This document shows, one piece after another, positions 8,304-15,759 of a stretch of 45,421 nt of DNA. The translations under genes and the position numbers were made by a program. The notes under the pieces were generated by a model. That model made no database searches. It saw only the letters and a program-made list of their open reading frames with translations, and was not told where the DNA came from. The DNA comes from Candidatus Gottesmanbacteria bacterium GW2011_GWA2_43_14 (lineage in GTDB: Bacteria; Patescibacteriota; Microgenomatia; 2-02-FULL-39-11), in the NCBI GenBank assembly GCA_000999095.1, contig LCFP01000011.1, forward strand, positions 1 through 45,421. The letters are read 5' to 3'. Within the stretch, counting starts at the first letter, position 1; each line of letters starts with the position of its first letter.

Positions 8304-8879
8304 ATGAAAACAAACGATATTGATTTTATTTTTGAGGCCGCTTCCTTAAAAAGGCTCGAAAGAACTGGCTGGCAGATTTTAGGCGGGGGCAACCGGGAAT
8401 CCATTGCCGGGCATTCATTCATGGTGGCAGTCATTGCTTATGTTCTAGCCGTTAGATCCCGGGCGGATACGGAAAAAGTCCTGTTGATGAGTTTGTTTCA
8501 TGATTTTGAGGAAAGCAGGACAGGAGACGTTTATAAATTGGCAGATTTATATACCCGGTCCGACAAAGACAAAGCTATCCGGGCGGCGTTTTCCAATATG
8601 CCTGAATCTGGTAAAATAACCGGGATTCTTACGGAGTATCATCAGTCAAAATCTCCGGAAGCAAAATTAGTTAAAGATGCCGATACGCTGGCGCTTTGTA
8701 TCGAACTGAAAGTTCTGATGGAAAACGGCAATCAAAATGCAGGGGAGTGGTTAAAAGCCAATCTGGAAATTTTAAAAATCAAGCAGGCCAGAGAATTGGG
8801 GAAAAGCCTGCTGAAGGCAAATTCCCAGGACTGGTGGAAAAAACAGCGTCAGGTTTTGCATAAACTGATGGCCAAATAA
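8304..8879 (+). CDS. HD-domain phosphohydrolase (YfbR/HD_3-like)
   Basis: A 191-residue protein with the metal-binding HD signature: H37 (SIAGHSFMVA), H66-D67 (SLFHDFEES) and a C-terminal Asp in VKDADTLALCIEL. The order H...HD...D and the short length match the HD_3 group that includes 5'-deoxynucleotidase YfbR, so a nucleotide monophosphatase role is plausible but unproven. The ATG lies 4 nt beyond the mature 3' end of tRNA-Arg, so tRNA processing would release a nearly leaderless mRNA. Pairing with NUDIX suggests nucleotide clean-up. Confidence 0.88.
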   Translation: MKTNDIDFIFEAASLKRLERTGWQILGGGNRESIAGHSFMVAVIAYVLAVRSRADTEKVLLMSLFHDFEESRTGDVYKLADLYTRSDKDKAIRAAFSNMPESGKITGILTEYHQSKSPEAKLVKDADTLALCIELKVLMENGNQNAGEWLKANLEILKIKQARELGKSLLKANSQDWWKKQRQVLHKLMAK

Positions 8880-8889
8880 AAGAGTTATA

Positions 8890-8974
8890 GGAGGAGTCGG
8901 ATAGTGGTTCATTCCACACGCTTGGAAAGCGTGCGCCGCAAGGCTCGTGGGTTCGAATCCCACCTCCTCCGCCA
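8890..8974 (+). tRNA. tRNA-Ser (anticodon GGA)
   Basis: Acceptor GGAGGAG (8890-8896) pairs with CTCCTCC (8964-8970), followed by G and an encoded CCA (8972-8974). The anticodon stem CACGC/GCGTG encloses loop TTGGAAA, reading GGA. A long variable arm (class II) and T-loop TTCGAAT are present. The terminal GCCA is also the first bases of a downstream palindrome. Confidence 0.95.
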
Positions 8975-9045
8975 CGTAATAAATTCGCAAAGCGAATTTA
9001 AACGTGGCTGGAGCGTTGAAATTTATGAAATAAATTTCTTACGCT
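8971..9045. repeat. Two consecutive imperfect palindromes between tRNA-Ser and the GIY-YIG gene
   Basis: Palindrome 1 (8971-9008): GCCACGT and AAATTCGC pair with GCGAATTT and ACGTGGC around a loop of AAA. Palindrome 2 (9012-9045): AGCGT and AAATTTAT pair with ATAAATTT and ACGCT around GAA. Both have the same design, an outer GC-rich arm, a small internal loop and an inner AT-rich arm, like REP/BIME elements. A third lies at the other end of the GIY-YIG gene. Confidence 0.75.
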
Positions 9046-9054
9046 GCCGCCTTC

Positions 9055-9333
9055 ATGTTTTACTATACGTATATTCTTCAAAGCATAAAGTATAAGACTT
9101 TCTATATCGGATATACCTCAAATTTAAAGAAAAGACTTCAAGAACATAACTCCAGCAAGAGTTTGGCTACTAAACCATATATTCCCTACAAACTCATCTT
9201 CTATGAAGCATTTCTTCATCAGGTTGATGCAAAAAACAGGGAAGAATATCTAAAAGGTGGTTATGGAAGAAAATCAATTAAGGCACTGCTTAAAAGATAT
9301 CTGAATAATACTTCAAATCCGAAGGAACGTTGA
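9055..9333 (+). CDS. Solo GIY-YIG nuclease-domain protein
   Basis: A 92-residue protein consisting only of a GIY-YIG domain: YYTYILQS (the GIY-equivalent strand), TFYIGYTSNLKKRLQEHN (the YIG-equivalent with conserved R and H), then LIFYEAF and the catalytic-type Glu in NREEYLKGG. This is the UPF0213/YhbQ-like size class. The motif YTY/YIG matches functional small GIY-YIG proteins. It directly follows a tRNA-Ser and two palindromes, and its stop codon lies inside a third palindrome, so it may be a small mobile or self-targeting unit rather than a repair enzyme. Confidence 0.85.
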   Translation: MFYYTYILQSIKYKTFYIGYTSNLKKRLQEHNSSKSLATKPYIPYKLIFYEAFLHQVDAKNREEYLKGGYGRKSIKALLKRYLNNTSNPKER

Positions 9334-9374
9334 ACGTAAGATCTTGCGGTGTAAGATCAACGTTCTTACGTTCC
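9324..9374. repeat. Large imperfect palindrome covering the end of the GIY-YIG gene
   Basis: GGAACGT (9324-9330), AACGT (9333-9337) and GATCTT (9340-9345) pair with AAGATC (9353-9358), ACGTT (9360-9364) and ACGTTCC (9368-9374). The stop codon at 9331-9333 is inside the stem. It could act as a transcription end signal, but its design resembles the upstream palindromes. Confidence 0.7.
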
Positions 9375-9424
9375 GGTTCAGGAAGATCTTTTATGAAGAT
9401 GTATAATCTGATAAACTCTCTATT

Positions 9425-9739
9425 ATGAAATTAAGTATTCTATTTTTAACCTGTGCGAATAATCAGGAGGCTGACAAAATCTCTACCGCATTGTTGGAGA
9501 AAAAACTAGTTTTCTGTGTTAAAAAACAGCCTGTTTCATCTTCTTTCTTGTGGAAAGGAAAAATAGATTTATCTGATGAGGTTTTAATGATAATCGAAAC
9601 TTTGGAGAATAATTTCAAGAAAATAGATAAGGAAGTGTCAAAATTGCATAGTTATGATACTTATGTGTTGATGGCAGTACCGGTTTCTCAAACAACTGAT
9701 AAAGTAGAAAAGTGGGTTAAGGCTGAATTGTCGAAATAA
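9425..9739 (+). CDS. cutA: CutA-like divalent-cation tolerance protein
   Basis: A 104-residue protein with the CutA1 ferredoxin-like trimer pattern: ILFLTCANNQEADKISTALLEKKL, the W-K-G-K-I segment (SFLWKGKIDLSDEVLMIIET) and the C-terminal YDTYVLMAVPV (consensus YxxPE-ii) stretch. The usual Cys in LVACVN is represented by LVFCVK, but the C-terminal HPYE-x-P motif is degenerate (HSYDTYVL). CutA proteins form very stable trimers and bind metals; the physiological role is still debated. It lies alone, with TATAAT near 9401. Confidence 0.85.
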   Translation: MKLSILFLTCANNQEADKISTALLEKKLVFCVKKQPVSSSFLWKGKIDLSDEVLMIIETLENNFKKIDKEVSKLHSYDTYVLMAVPVSQTTDKVEKWVKAELSK

Positions 9740-9787
9740 GTTATAACACTGTAAATGGTGCTCCGCAAAGAATAATTTTGCCGTCTT

Positions 9788-9793
9788 TAAAAT
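9788..9793 (+). promoter_or_regulatory. -10 box (TAAAAT), leaderless start of the 543-aa membrane protein
   Basis: TAAAAT followed by 7 nt and ATG at 9801, in line with the leaderless pattern. Confidence 0.4.
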
Positions 9794-9800
9794 CAAAATA

Positions 9801-11432
9801 ATGAAAAAAGAATTCATATATTTATTTATTTTGATTTTTCCCATATTTTTCGCTTCAAGAGCACTTTTCCATGCAGGTTTCTTCCGGACGGTTGATGACA
9901 TATCAGTTGTAAGAATCAATTATATGGAAAAAGAACTGAGACGAAATAACTGGCTGAATAATTTCCCGGTTAGGCTGTCAGGAGAATTGTCCAATAACTA
10001 CGGGTACCCTCTTTATCTTTTTTATGCACCCCTTACATACTATGCTGGGGCTATTCTTAAGATTTTGTTTCCTCTTTCCCACATTGTGGCAACTAAATAT
10101 ATATATGTTTTTCCCTTGATATTCGGTCCTTTCGCTTTTTACTTTGCTGCCCGCCAGAAAATGCGTCCTTTCCCTGCTTTGGTAGCCTCAACTTTTTTTA
10201 CCCTGTTTCCTTACCGTGGATTTAATACATACGTTCGCGGCGCTGTGGCGGAAGCATGGGCCATATCCTTTATGCCTCTTGCATTCGGCGGTCTTTTTCT
10301 TCTTCAAAAGAAGAAACCGGTCGGGGCTGTAATTTTTGCGTTATCATGCTTTCTTATTCTGGTTTCCCATAACATCGTCGGTTTCTTATTTCTCGGATTC
10401 ACATTTGTATACGGGTTACTTTTTTTCCTAAAGAACAAAAACTTCTGGAAATATTTATTTCTCGCTCTCGGTATGTCCGCCTTCTTTTTGATACCCATGC
10501 TTTACTACTTAAAAGTCATCAGAGTAACTTATCTTGATGTAAATACGACTTATATTCTGGGTACTCTTATCCCGGCAGACAAATTGCTTAATATTCAAAA
10601 AGAGCGCTCATTATATGGTGAAGGTTTATTGATGGGAATATCCGGCATACTATTTCCTTTTATTGTCGGCGGATTAATTTACTATGGCTACAAAAAATAT
10701 ACCCGTCATAAAATATTTCGGGAAAAATTTTTTTGGGGAATTTCCGCTTTAATTCTTTATATTTTGCTTTTTAAACCGTTTGAATTTTTTTGGCAGATGA
10801 CAATGCCGGTTACGGGCATTTTGCAATTTACCTGGAGATTATTGGCTCTTCTAGCCTTTATTATTCCTTTGTTTCTGGGTCTGTGGATCAATGATATTTC
10901 CAGTTTATTTGTAAAATCAGCTTTAACTGTTGCTGTTGTGGTCAGTTGCATAATTTTTACGGCAAATTTTAAACCTGAAGCATATTCATATTTTTATGAG
11001 TATCAACCCGAAGGCCTTTGCGCCACCACATCAAATCAGGATGAATATCTGCCTATATGGGTAAAAGGCTGTCCGCCGCCGAGAACCCCTCTGGAAATTT
11101 CATCAAAAGGTTCCATAAAAATAACTGAAGATAATTCACTTACAGTTAAAGCCGATGTTGCCGTAGAAAAGCCTGGCGAATTGAGAATAAATAAGTTTTA
11201 TTTTCCCGGCTGGCATGTGTTGGTTGACGGAGAAGAAAGCCAACTCGACTACAATTTTTCAAAGGACGGGATTTTCCGCACTTCGCTTTCTCCCGGAGAG
11301 CACCAAGTTGAAGTTGTATATAAGAAAACAGAAATCATGTGGCTGTCCGATTTATTCTCTTTAACTTCTTTTTCCATACTATTATATAAACTTTGGAAGT
11401 TAAGGCCCGCACATAAAGCCATAAGGAGATAG
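9801..11432 (+). CDS. Large polytopic membrane protein, PTPS-related / GT-C-like
   Basis: A 543-residue protein with about ten membrane helices between residues 5 and 380 and a soluble beta-rich C-terminal domain (about 400-520) closed by another helix. The periplasmic-loop sequences GYPLYLFYAPLTYYAG and RGFNTYVRGAVAEAWAISFMPLA match the 6-pyruvoyl-tetrahydropterin-synthase-related membrane family (PF10131), which resembles GT-C glycosyltransferases such as YfhO. The C-terminal FYFPGWHVLVDGEE segment is also YfhO-like. The probable role is transfer of a lipid-linked sugar on the outer face of the membrane; the substrate is unknown. It starts with a strong signal-anchor helix. Confidence 0.75.
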   Translation: MKKEFIYLFILIFPIFFASRALFHAGFFRTVDDISVVRINYMEKELRRNNWLNNFPVRLSGELSNNYGYPLYLFYAPLTYYAGAILKILFPLSHIVATKYIYVFPLIFGPFAFYFAARQKMRPFPALVASTFFTLFPYRGFNTYVRGAVAEAWAISFMPLAFGGLFLLQKKKPVGAVIFALSCFLILVSHNIVGFLFLGFTFVYGLLFFLKNKNFWKYLFLALGMSAFFLIPMLYYLKVIRVTYLDVNTTYILGTLIPADKLLNIQKERSLYGEGLLMGISGILFPFIVGGLIYYGYKKYTRHKIFREKFFWGISALILYILLFKPFEFFWQMTMPVTGILQFTWRLLALLAFIIPLFLGLWINDISSLFVKSALTVAVVVSCIIFTANFKPEAYSYFYEYQPEGLCATTSNQDEYLPIWVKGCPPPRTPLEISSKGSIKITEDNSLTVKADVAVEKPGELRINKFYFPGWHVLVDGEESQLDYNFSKDGIFRTSLSPGEHQVEVVYKKTEIMWLSDLFSLTSFSILLYKLWKLRPAHKAIRR

Positions 11433-11450
11433 CCTTATCCTATAGTCTTA

Positions 11451-11479
11451 TTGACATTTGACGCAAAATAAGGTATATT
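11451..11479 (+). promoter_or_regulatory. Sigma-70 promoter of the RRM gene
   Basis: TTGACA (11451-11456), a 17-nt spacer and TATATT (11474-11479). This is the best complete -35/-10 pair in the window. Transcription should begin near 11486, giving a leader of about 185 nt, in contrast to the leaderless genes elsewhere. Confidence 0.8.
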
Positions 11480-11489
11480 TAAAATCTGG

Positions 11490-11661
11490 CAGATTTAAAA
11501 AAATAAATCTGTTTAAATTTGATAGCGTTTAAGTAAGTAAAGATACCCTGAAATATTCCACTTGTATCGTTTCAACTTCCCCAAAACAAGTCTCATTTAG
11601 ACAGTTTCATTTATTTAAGTTATTTAGTATTTTTCCGCTTTAAAGCGGAAGTGTGAAGGAG
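11490..11661 (+). promoter_or_regulatory. Structured 5' leader of the RRM gene
   Basis: The leader begins with an 8-bp hairpin CAGATTTA/TAAATCTG (11490-11511, loop A6) within a few nucleotides of the predicted transcript start. It ends with a perfect 18-bp palindrome TTCCGCTTTAAAGCGGAA (11633-11650) that lies 5 nt before the Shine-Dalgarno AAGGAG (11656-11661). Such an arrangement could give temperature control or autoregulation by the RNA-binding product; this is inference. Confidence 0.55.
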
Positions 11662-11669
11662 TTATAAAA

Positions 11670-12041
11670 ATGGCAAAAAATCTTTTTGTCGGCAGTCTTC
11701 CTTTCTCTACAACTGAGGAAGCTTTGGGGCAGTTATTTGCCCAATACGGACAAGTCCAATCCGTTAATGTTATTAAGGACAGATATTCCGGCCAAAGCCG
11801 GGGATTCGCTTTTGTCGAAATGTCGACAGATGAAGAAGCCAAGGAAGCTATTGATAAGCTGAATGGCCATAACCTGGAAGGCAGAAATATCGTGGTTAAA
11901 GAAGCTCTTCCCAAGCCGGAATATTCCGGTGATCGCGGTCCCGGAGGCGGAGGCGGAGGCGGAGGCCGTGGCGGTCCAGGACGAGGCGGCGGCGGAGGCC
12001 GTGGCGGTTTCGGTGGCGGCAGATCACAGCGAAGGTATTAA
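11670..12041 (+). CDS. Glycine-rich RRM RNA-binding protein
   Basis: A 123-residue protein: one RRM (residues 3-80) with RNP2 NLFVGSL and RNP1 RGFAFVEM, then an RGG-type tail (88-123) of Gly with Arg. It matches the small bacterial/cyanobacterial Rbp proteins, which bind single-stranded RNA and are often cold-induced. AAGGAG lies 8 nt before the ATG. The gene is monocistronic, with a strong promoter and a long leader, consistent with an abundant regulated RNA chaperone. The tail coding DNA is a low-complexity GGC/GGA repeat. Confidence 0.95.
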   Translation: MAKNLFVGSLPFSTTEEALGQLFAQYGQVQSVNVIKDRYSGQSRGFAFVEMSTDEEAKEAIDKLNGHNLEGRNIVVKEALPKPEYSGDRGPGGGGGGGGRGGPGRGGGGGRGGFGGGRSQRRY

Positions 12042-12070
12042 ACTTCCTGATTCTGATCATCTAAATCCGT

Positions 12071-12076
12071 TATAAT
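12071..12076 (+). promoter_or_regulatory. -10 box (TATAAT), leaderless start at 12083
   Basis: Perfect TATAAT followed by exactly 6 nt and ATG. Confidence 0.55.
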
Positions 12077-12082
12077 TCATTC

Positions 12083-12928
12083 ATGCAGGTTAACCCGGTT
12101 GCTGAAGAGGCAGCTGACGGTCAAGTGCGGGAAAATTACAGACGGCTTAAAATAGCCTTAAATTCAGCGTCCCTGCCGGCCTTTTTCACATATCTTGGAG
12201 CTTTTCAAGAATATCTGGATTATCTTACAGGACAACTTACGGACAATCTTGAAGATGGTCGTTTTAAAACAATAGCCTCAGAGCTCTCCAATGAGTTCGT
12301 GACCAAAATCGGCAGCGTTCTCAAAAAATCGGACCGGCTGGAGGAATGGCTTACGATCAATAAGCAGAATCCATCGTTTTATAATTTTCAAAGAGATTTA
12401 CAGTCCATAATCTTAATAAACGTTAAATTGGCCTGTATTTTCGTTGCTTTAAGGGAAGCGGTAAAAGGCTGGGCTGTGGCGGCCAAGCAATTGCCCCGAT
12501 CAGCAGGCGCAACCTCCCCGGCAGCACAGGAATTTAAAAATGATGAATTTATTTCCGAATATATATTAAAAGAAACAGTTTCTCCAGACGTTGCTTCCAA
12601 TTCCGCACTGGCTGTCGGAAGCCATGCCATAACCGGATCAGGAAATTCCCTGGCAAGAAATCTTCTGCCTGAGTACCTTCGTCTTTGCGACAGCGATCTG
12701 AATTCCTACATGAAGAAGGACTATTTCTGGGTTCTGCGAGTGCAGCTAGAGGAAAAAATCTTGTCAGTTTTGTCCACATTCCCGCACCTTATTTTTTCCC
12801 CTTATAACGTCATGATTGAATATACACAAAAGTACGCCAACTTTTACGAGCTGTTATACTTTCTATATGAAAAATTTCCCACATTGGCCATGCAGCGGTT
12901 GATATTCAGCGCCTATATGCATTTTTAA
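12083..12928 (+). CDS. Helical protein resembling the DehI/AhpD-like fold family
   Basis: A 281-residue, largely alpha-helical protein. The opening (EEAADGQVRENYRRLKIAL, then a hydrophobic helix and FQEYLDYLTGQL) resembles the start of the halocarboxylic-acid dehydrogenase DehI family, whose members carry two AhpD-like halves. I see no CxxC redox motif, so an AhpD-type peroxidase role is not supported. No signal peptide or membrane helix is evident. It is followed after 44 nt by an acyltransferase-like gene that may have its own promoter. The family assignment is tentative, and the function is unknown. Confidence 0.5.
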   Translation: MQVNPVAEEAADGQVRENYRRLKIALNSASLPAFFTYLGAFQEYLDYLTGQLTDNLEDGRFKTIASELSNEFVTKIGSVLKKSDRLEEWLTINKQNPSFYNFQRDLQSIILINVKLACIFVALREAVKGWAVAAKQLPRSAGATSPAAQEFKNDEFISEYILKETVSPDVASNSALAVGSHAITGSGNSLARNLLPEYLRLCDSDLNSYMKKDYFWVLRVQLEEKILSVLSTFPHLIFSPYNVMIEYTQKYANFYELLYFLYEKFPTLAMQRLIFSAYMHF

Positions 12929-12972
12929 TTTAAATTAGTTTTTTCCGTCACCGCTCATTTGACAATAGTTCT

Positions 12973-13926
12973 GTGATGTGGTTTGATACCTTCCTTATGC
13001 CCAGAATTCCGGAATTATTCTTTACGGAGGGATTATCTGCGGTTAACCGGACAATTTCTGAAAAAATGAATTCCCCTCAGGTGTTAAAGTCCTTTGGGTG
13101 GAAAATGCTACAGGGGATGACCGGTTTGCCCAATCTCGGTGTAGCGATTGAAGAAGCAGAAAGAAAAATACCTGATACGGGTTTTGGACCGACTGTGAGG
13201 AGTTTGTTGGAATCGGTAAATATTTCCGTAAAAATCGACAATTCCGAAGACCGGCCGGAATGGACCAGGCAGGAAGGAGCTGGGGTATTATTTTACGGAA
13301 ATCACCAGGAAATATTTGAACCGCTGTTTTTAATATCTTTAATGGATAGAGATGATATTTCCTTTATGTGTGCCAGTTTTATACCCCACTTTGGCGATAA
13401 TTTAAAGGAGCATGCTCTGACGGTTTTAGCCAGAAGATTCACATCAGACTACAGGTACAGAATGAATTTTATCGAAAAATTTTTTCTGCCTGATCCGGGA
13501 ATAACTTCGGAAGAAGCCATAGAACATAATGAAAAATCCATAAGGGAAGCAGCTATAAGGTTAATGAATGGAAATGCGGTGGGCGTTTATCCTTCTGCCA
13601 GCAAGAACACCATAAATACCAGGTGGTTTAACGGTATAGGCAGAATTCTGGAACAAATTCCGAATGAAATTCAGCCAGGTGTCCTATTAGTTCCCGTCCA
13701 TACATTACCTGTGCCGGTATTTAAAATTCTGAGAAATATTCAAAAAAGATATGCCGGTGGGAAACCTCCTGAAAACATTGAAGTCTCTTTGTCACTGGGA
13801 GAACCGGTCAGTATAGCCGCTTTGAGTATTGAAGGAAAATCTGCAGAAGAGATAACAACCTTACTGCAAAAAAGATATGTTGTAGAATTCTGCAATAAAC
13901 CGGATTCCAATCCGGGTATAATTTAG
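12973..13926 (+). CDS. PlsC-like acyltransferase with altered motifs
   Basis: A 317-residue protein with the order of motifs of the glycerolipid acyltransferase superfamily: GVLFYGNHQEIFEPLFL (H-x4-D replaced by H-x4-E), a central helix, then NAVGVYPSASKN in the place of the FPEGT motif, and a late GVLLVPVHTLPVP strand. The framework is kept but the acidic Asp and the EGT residues are changed, so it may be a divergent or inactive transferase. GTG at 12973 lies 6 nt after GACAAT and fits the leaderless pattern; ATG at 12976 is the alternative. It lies downstream of the DehI-like gene. Confidence 0.6.
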   Translation: MMWFDTFLMPRIPELFFTEGLSAVNRTISEKMNSPQVLKSFGWKMLQGMTGLPNLGVAIEEAERKIPDTGFGPTVRSLLESVNISVKIDNSEDRPEWTRQEGAGVLFYGNHQEIFEPLFLISLMDRDDISFMCASFIPHFGDNLKEHALTVLARRFTSDYRYRMNFIEKFFLPDPGITSEEAIEHNEKSIREAAIRLMNGNAVGVYPSASKNTINTRWFNGIGRILEQIPNEIQPGVLLVPVHTLPVPVFKILRNIQKRYAGGKPPENIEVSLSLGEPVSIAALSIEGKSAEEITTLLQKRYVVEFCNKPDSNPGII

Positions 13927-13961
13927 CCTATCATTTTGGTAAAATAGAGCCTTGAGATATT

Positions 13962-14049
13962 GGAGAGGTCGCATAGTTGGTCTAGTGCGGCGGTCTTGAA
14001 AACCGCTAGGGCTGCAAGGTCCTCGTGGGTTCGAATCCCACCCTCTCCG
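13962..14049 (+). tRNA. tRNA-Ser (anticodon TGA)
   Basis: Acceptor GGAGAGG (13962-13968) pairs with CCTCTCC (14042-14048), discriminator G at 14049. The anticodon stem GCGGT/ACCGC encloses CTTGAAA, reading TGA. The long variable arm is typical of tRNA-Ser. No CCA is encoded. TAAAAT at about 13940 is the likely -10 box. The next coding sequence starts 2 nt after the tRNA end. Confidence 0.95.
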
Positions 14050-14051
14050 CA

Positions 14052-14753
14052 ATGTTTTTCTTCAGAAAGAAGATAGTCGGACCTCAAAATAAAAAAATAA
14101 TCTTCCTATTATGCGGGTGGCCGGGAAAAATATGGCATTATTTACTGACTGCGAAATTGTTGGAATTTCATGGATATCAAAGCATAATTTATGAATTTGA
14201 TAATAATATTCTTTCCTCTTCAATAACCGGAACTGTAAATAATACCGTTTCAGTGAAAAACGATATTATTAAAGAGGTTAATCGGTTTAAACATCTGGGT
14301 TATACGGATTTTGCGGTATTTGGGACCAGTTACGGAACAATAATTGCCTTTATGGTCGCTAATAATGAACCGAACATTTCCAGACTAATTGTCAACCTAA
14401 GCGGAGCAGACCTGGCAGAGACGGTATGGACTTGGAATAAAGGGAAGGAAAGCCTGGTAAAAAACGGGATAATTCATCAGGGTATTTCTCTTAATAAGTT
14501 GAAAGAAAAATGGTCTTTCCTAAGTCCTTTGAATAATATTAAGAATATGAGGGACAGGAAAATTTTATTTTATCTTTCTCAAAAAGATAATGTAATACCT
14601 TATAAATTGCAGATCCGTTTGTTAAACGGATTGAATAAAATCAGTAATAATGTTCATGTTAGTGTAAATCACTATTCAAATCATCTTTTTTCAGCTCTGT
14701 TTAATTTAGTACTATTTGATAAATATGTTAAATTCCTGGAAAAGAGAAGCTAA
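14052..14753 (+). CDS. Alpha/beta hydrolase-fold protein
   Basis: A 233-residue protein. Near the N-terminus IIFLLCGWPG supplies the oxyanion-hole strand; the nucleophile elbow is GTSYGT with the catalytic Ser; the acid is probably the Asp in LSQKDNVIPY; the His lies in VNHYSNH. Substrate is unknown. An in-frame ATG at 14025 lies inside tRNA-Ser and cannot be the true start, so the ATG at 14052, 2 nt after the tRNA, is chosen. Its mRNA is probably released by tRNA 3' processing. Confidence 0.8.
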   Translation: MFFFRKKIVGPQNKKIIFLLCGWPGKIWHYLLTAKLLEFHGYQSIIYEFDNNILSSSITGTVNNTVSVKNDIIKEVNRFKHLGYTDFAVFGTSYGTIIAFMVANNEPNISRLIVNLSGADLAETVWTWNKGKESLVKNGIIHQGISLNKLKEKWSFLSPLNNIKNMRDRKILFYLSQKDNVIPYKLQIRLLNGLNKISNNVHVSVNHYSNHLFSALFNLVLFDKYVKFLEKRS

Positions 14754-14849
14754 AAAACGTTCCAATATCGTTCCACGCTCCCCCAACATATCAAGCTAGT
14801 AGTACCTCAGTTTCTTCTCAGATTTGGTCTTTAGAATAATAAACTTCAC

Positions 14850-15271
14850 ATGAAAATTGTTATCCTTGTTCTAAGTTTAGGGCTAATCGTAGCGGCTGTT
14901 CTTCATTGGCGATCTTCGTATTCAATTCATCAGGCGGCGGCAAATCTGAATGGGAAGTGAATTTGATGATTGGGGATTTAAGCGGCAAAGCGGCAAAACA
15001 GGCCATATCAATTGAAAAAAAATATCAAATTGTCACAAAATTTGTAAAAGATAAGAATATATCCAGGAATATGACCGGTTACTATGTTTTTGCCTGGTGG
15101 AGGTATGATCATGCGGTACATCCGAAAACCCCCTCGGTCATTCTGGAAACAGGTTTTCTATCCAGCCCGGCCGACAGAAAAATCATCGTGGGAAATCCCG
15201 GACTGCCAGCTGCAGGTTTAGCAGCGGGAATGGTTGAATTTCTTCAGTCTGAAAACTTGTTAACCGACTGA
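14850..15271 (+). pseudogene. Frameshifted remnant of an N-acetylmuramoyl-L-alanine amidase (Amidase_3-like)
   Basis: An ATG at 14850 opens a signal-anchor (MKIVILVLSLGLIVAAVLHW), but this frame stops at 14960. From about 14906 a second frame stays open to 15271 and encodes the amidase C-terminal signature PSVILETGFLSSPADRKII, which carries the last zinc/catalytic Glu region. The N-terminal catalytic GHGG and the H-x-N region are absent. A signal peptide in one frame joined to the end of the enzyme in another suggests a deletion plus frameshift. A sequencing error could explain the frameshift but not the missing catalytic part. Confidence 0.6.
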
Positions 15272-15284
15272 TCATGATTCAGTG

Positions 15285-15650
15285 TTATTCCTTCAGGGCA
15301 TCTTCTTTAGTTTGATGGACTGTTCCGTCCAAATGTTCAGGCGGAGAATAGATGGTATAAAGTTTCATCATACCGTCAGCTGTATTTTTAACATTGTGCC
15401 TGACTCCGGCAGGAATGACGATTGCGAAATCGTCTTTGACGAAGCGGACTACACCATCTAGAGTGACTTCTCCCTCTCCGCTCTCGATTCTGATGAATTG
15501 ATCGTGCTCCTTGTGTACTTCTTCACCGATCTCTTCACCCGGATTAAGGGCCATGACTACCAGCTGGCTGTTTTTGGCAGTGTAAAGAACCCGGCGGAAA
15601 AAGCTGTTATCCAGAGTATCTTTTTCAATATTGGTAATAAAACCGTTCAT
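15285..15650 (-). CDS. Cupin-domain protein
   Basis: A 121-residue single-cupin protein. Motif 1 is EIGEEVHKEHDQFIRIESGEGEV (with H, H and E ligands), and motif 2 is FAIVIPAGVRHNVKN (with the final His). Small cupins of this type include sugar isomerases and dioxygenases; no substrate can be assigned. A very strong Shine-Dalgarno (GGAGGTGAT, minus strand 15654-15662) precedes the ATG, so this gene is translated conventionally, unlike many neighbours. It is convergent with the amidase remnant. Confidence 0.9.
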   Translation of the reverse strand: MNGFITNIEKDTLDNSFFRRVLYTAKNSQLVVMALNPGEEIGEEVHKEHDQFIRIESGEGEVTLDGVVRFVKDDFAIVIPAGVRHNVKNTADGMMKLYTIYSPPEHLDGTVHQTKEDALKE

Positions 15651-15759
15651 ATAATCACCTCCGATGAAAATTATATCAGAGAAAGAGGGAAGGGTTGATT
15701 TTATATTTTAATACGGTTATATTAGGTAATATAAAAGTTTAGTTGAAGGGAGATAATCT

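Noticed and set aside
8189..8434. Minus-strand ORF with RRESNPHIRIRN
   Set aside because: It is the antisense translation of tRNA-Arg and the NUDIX and HD genes, a common false protein. The same applies to minus-strand ORFs over both tRNA-Ser genes.
14025..14051. Upstream ATG extending the alpha/beta hydrolase
   Set aside because: These codons lie inside tRNA-Ser; the ATG at 14052 is the first outside the tRNA.
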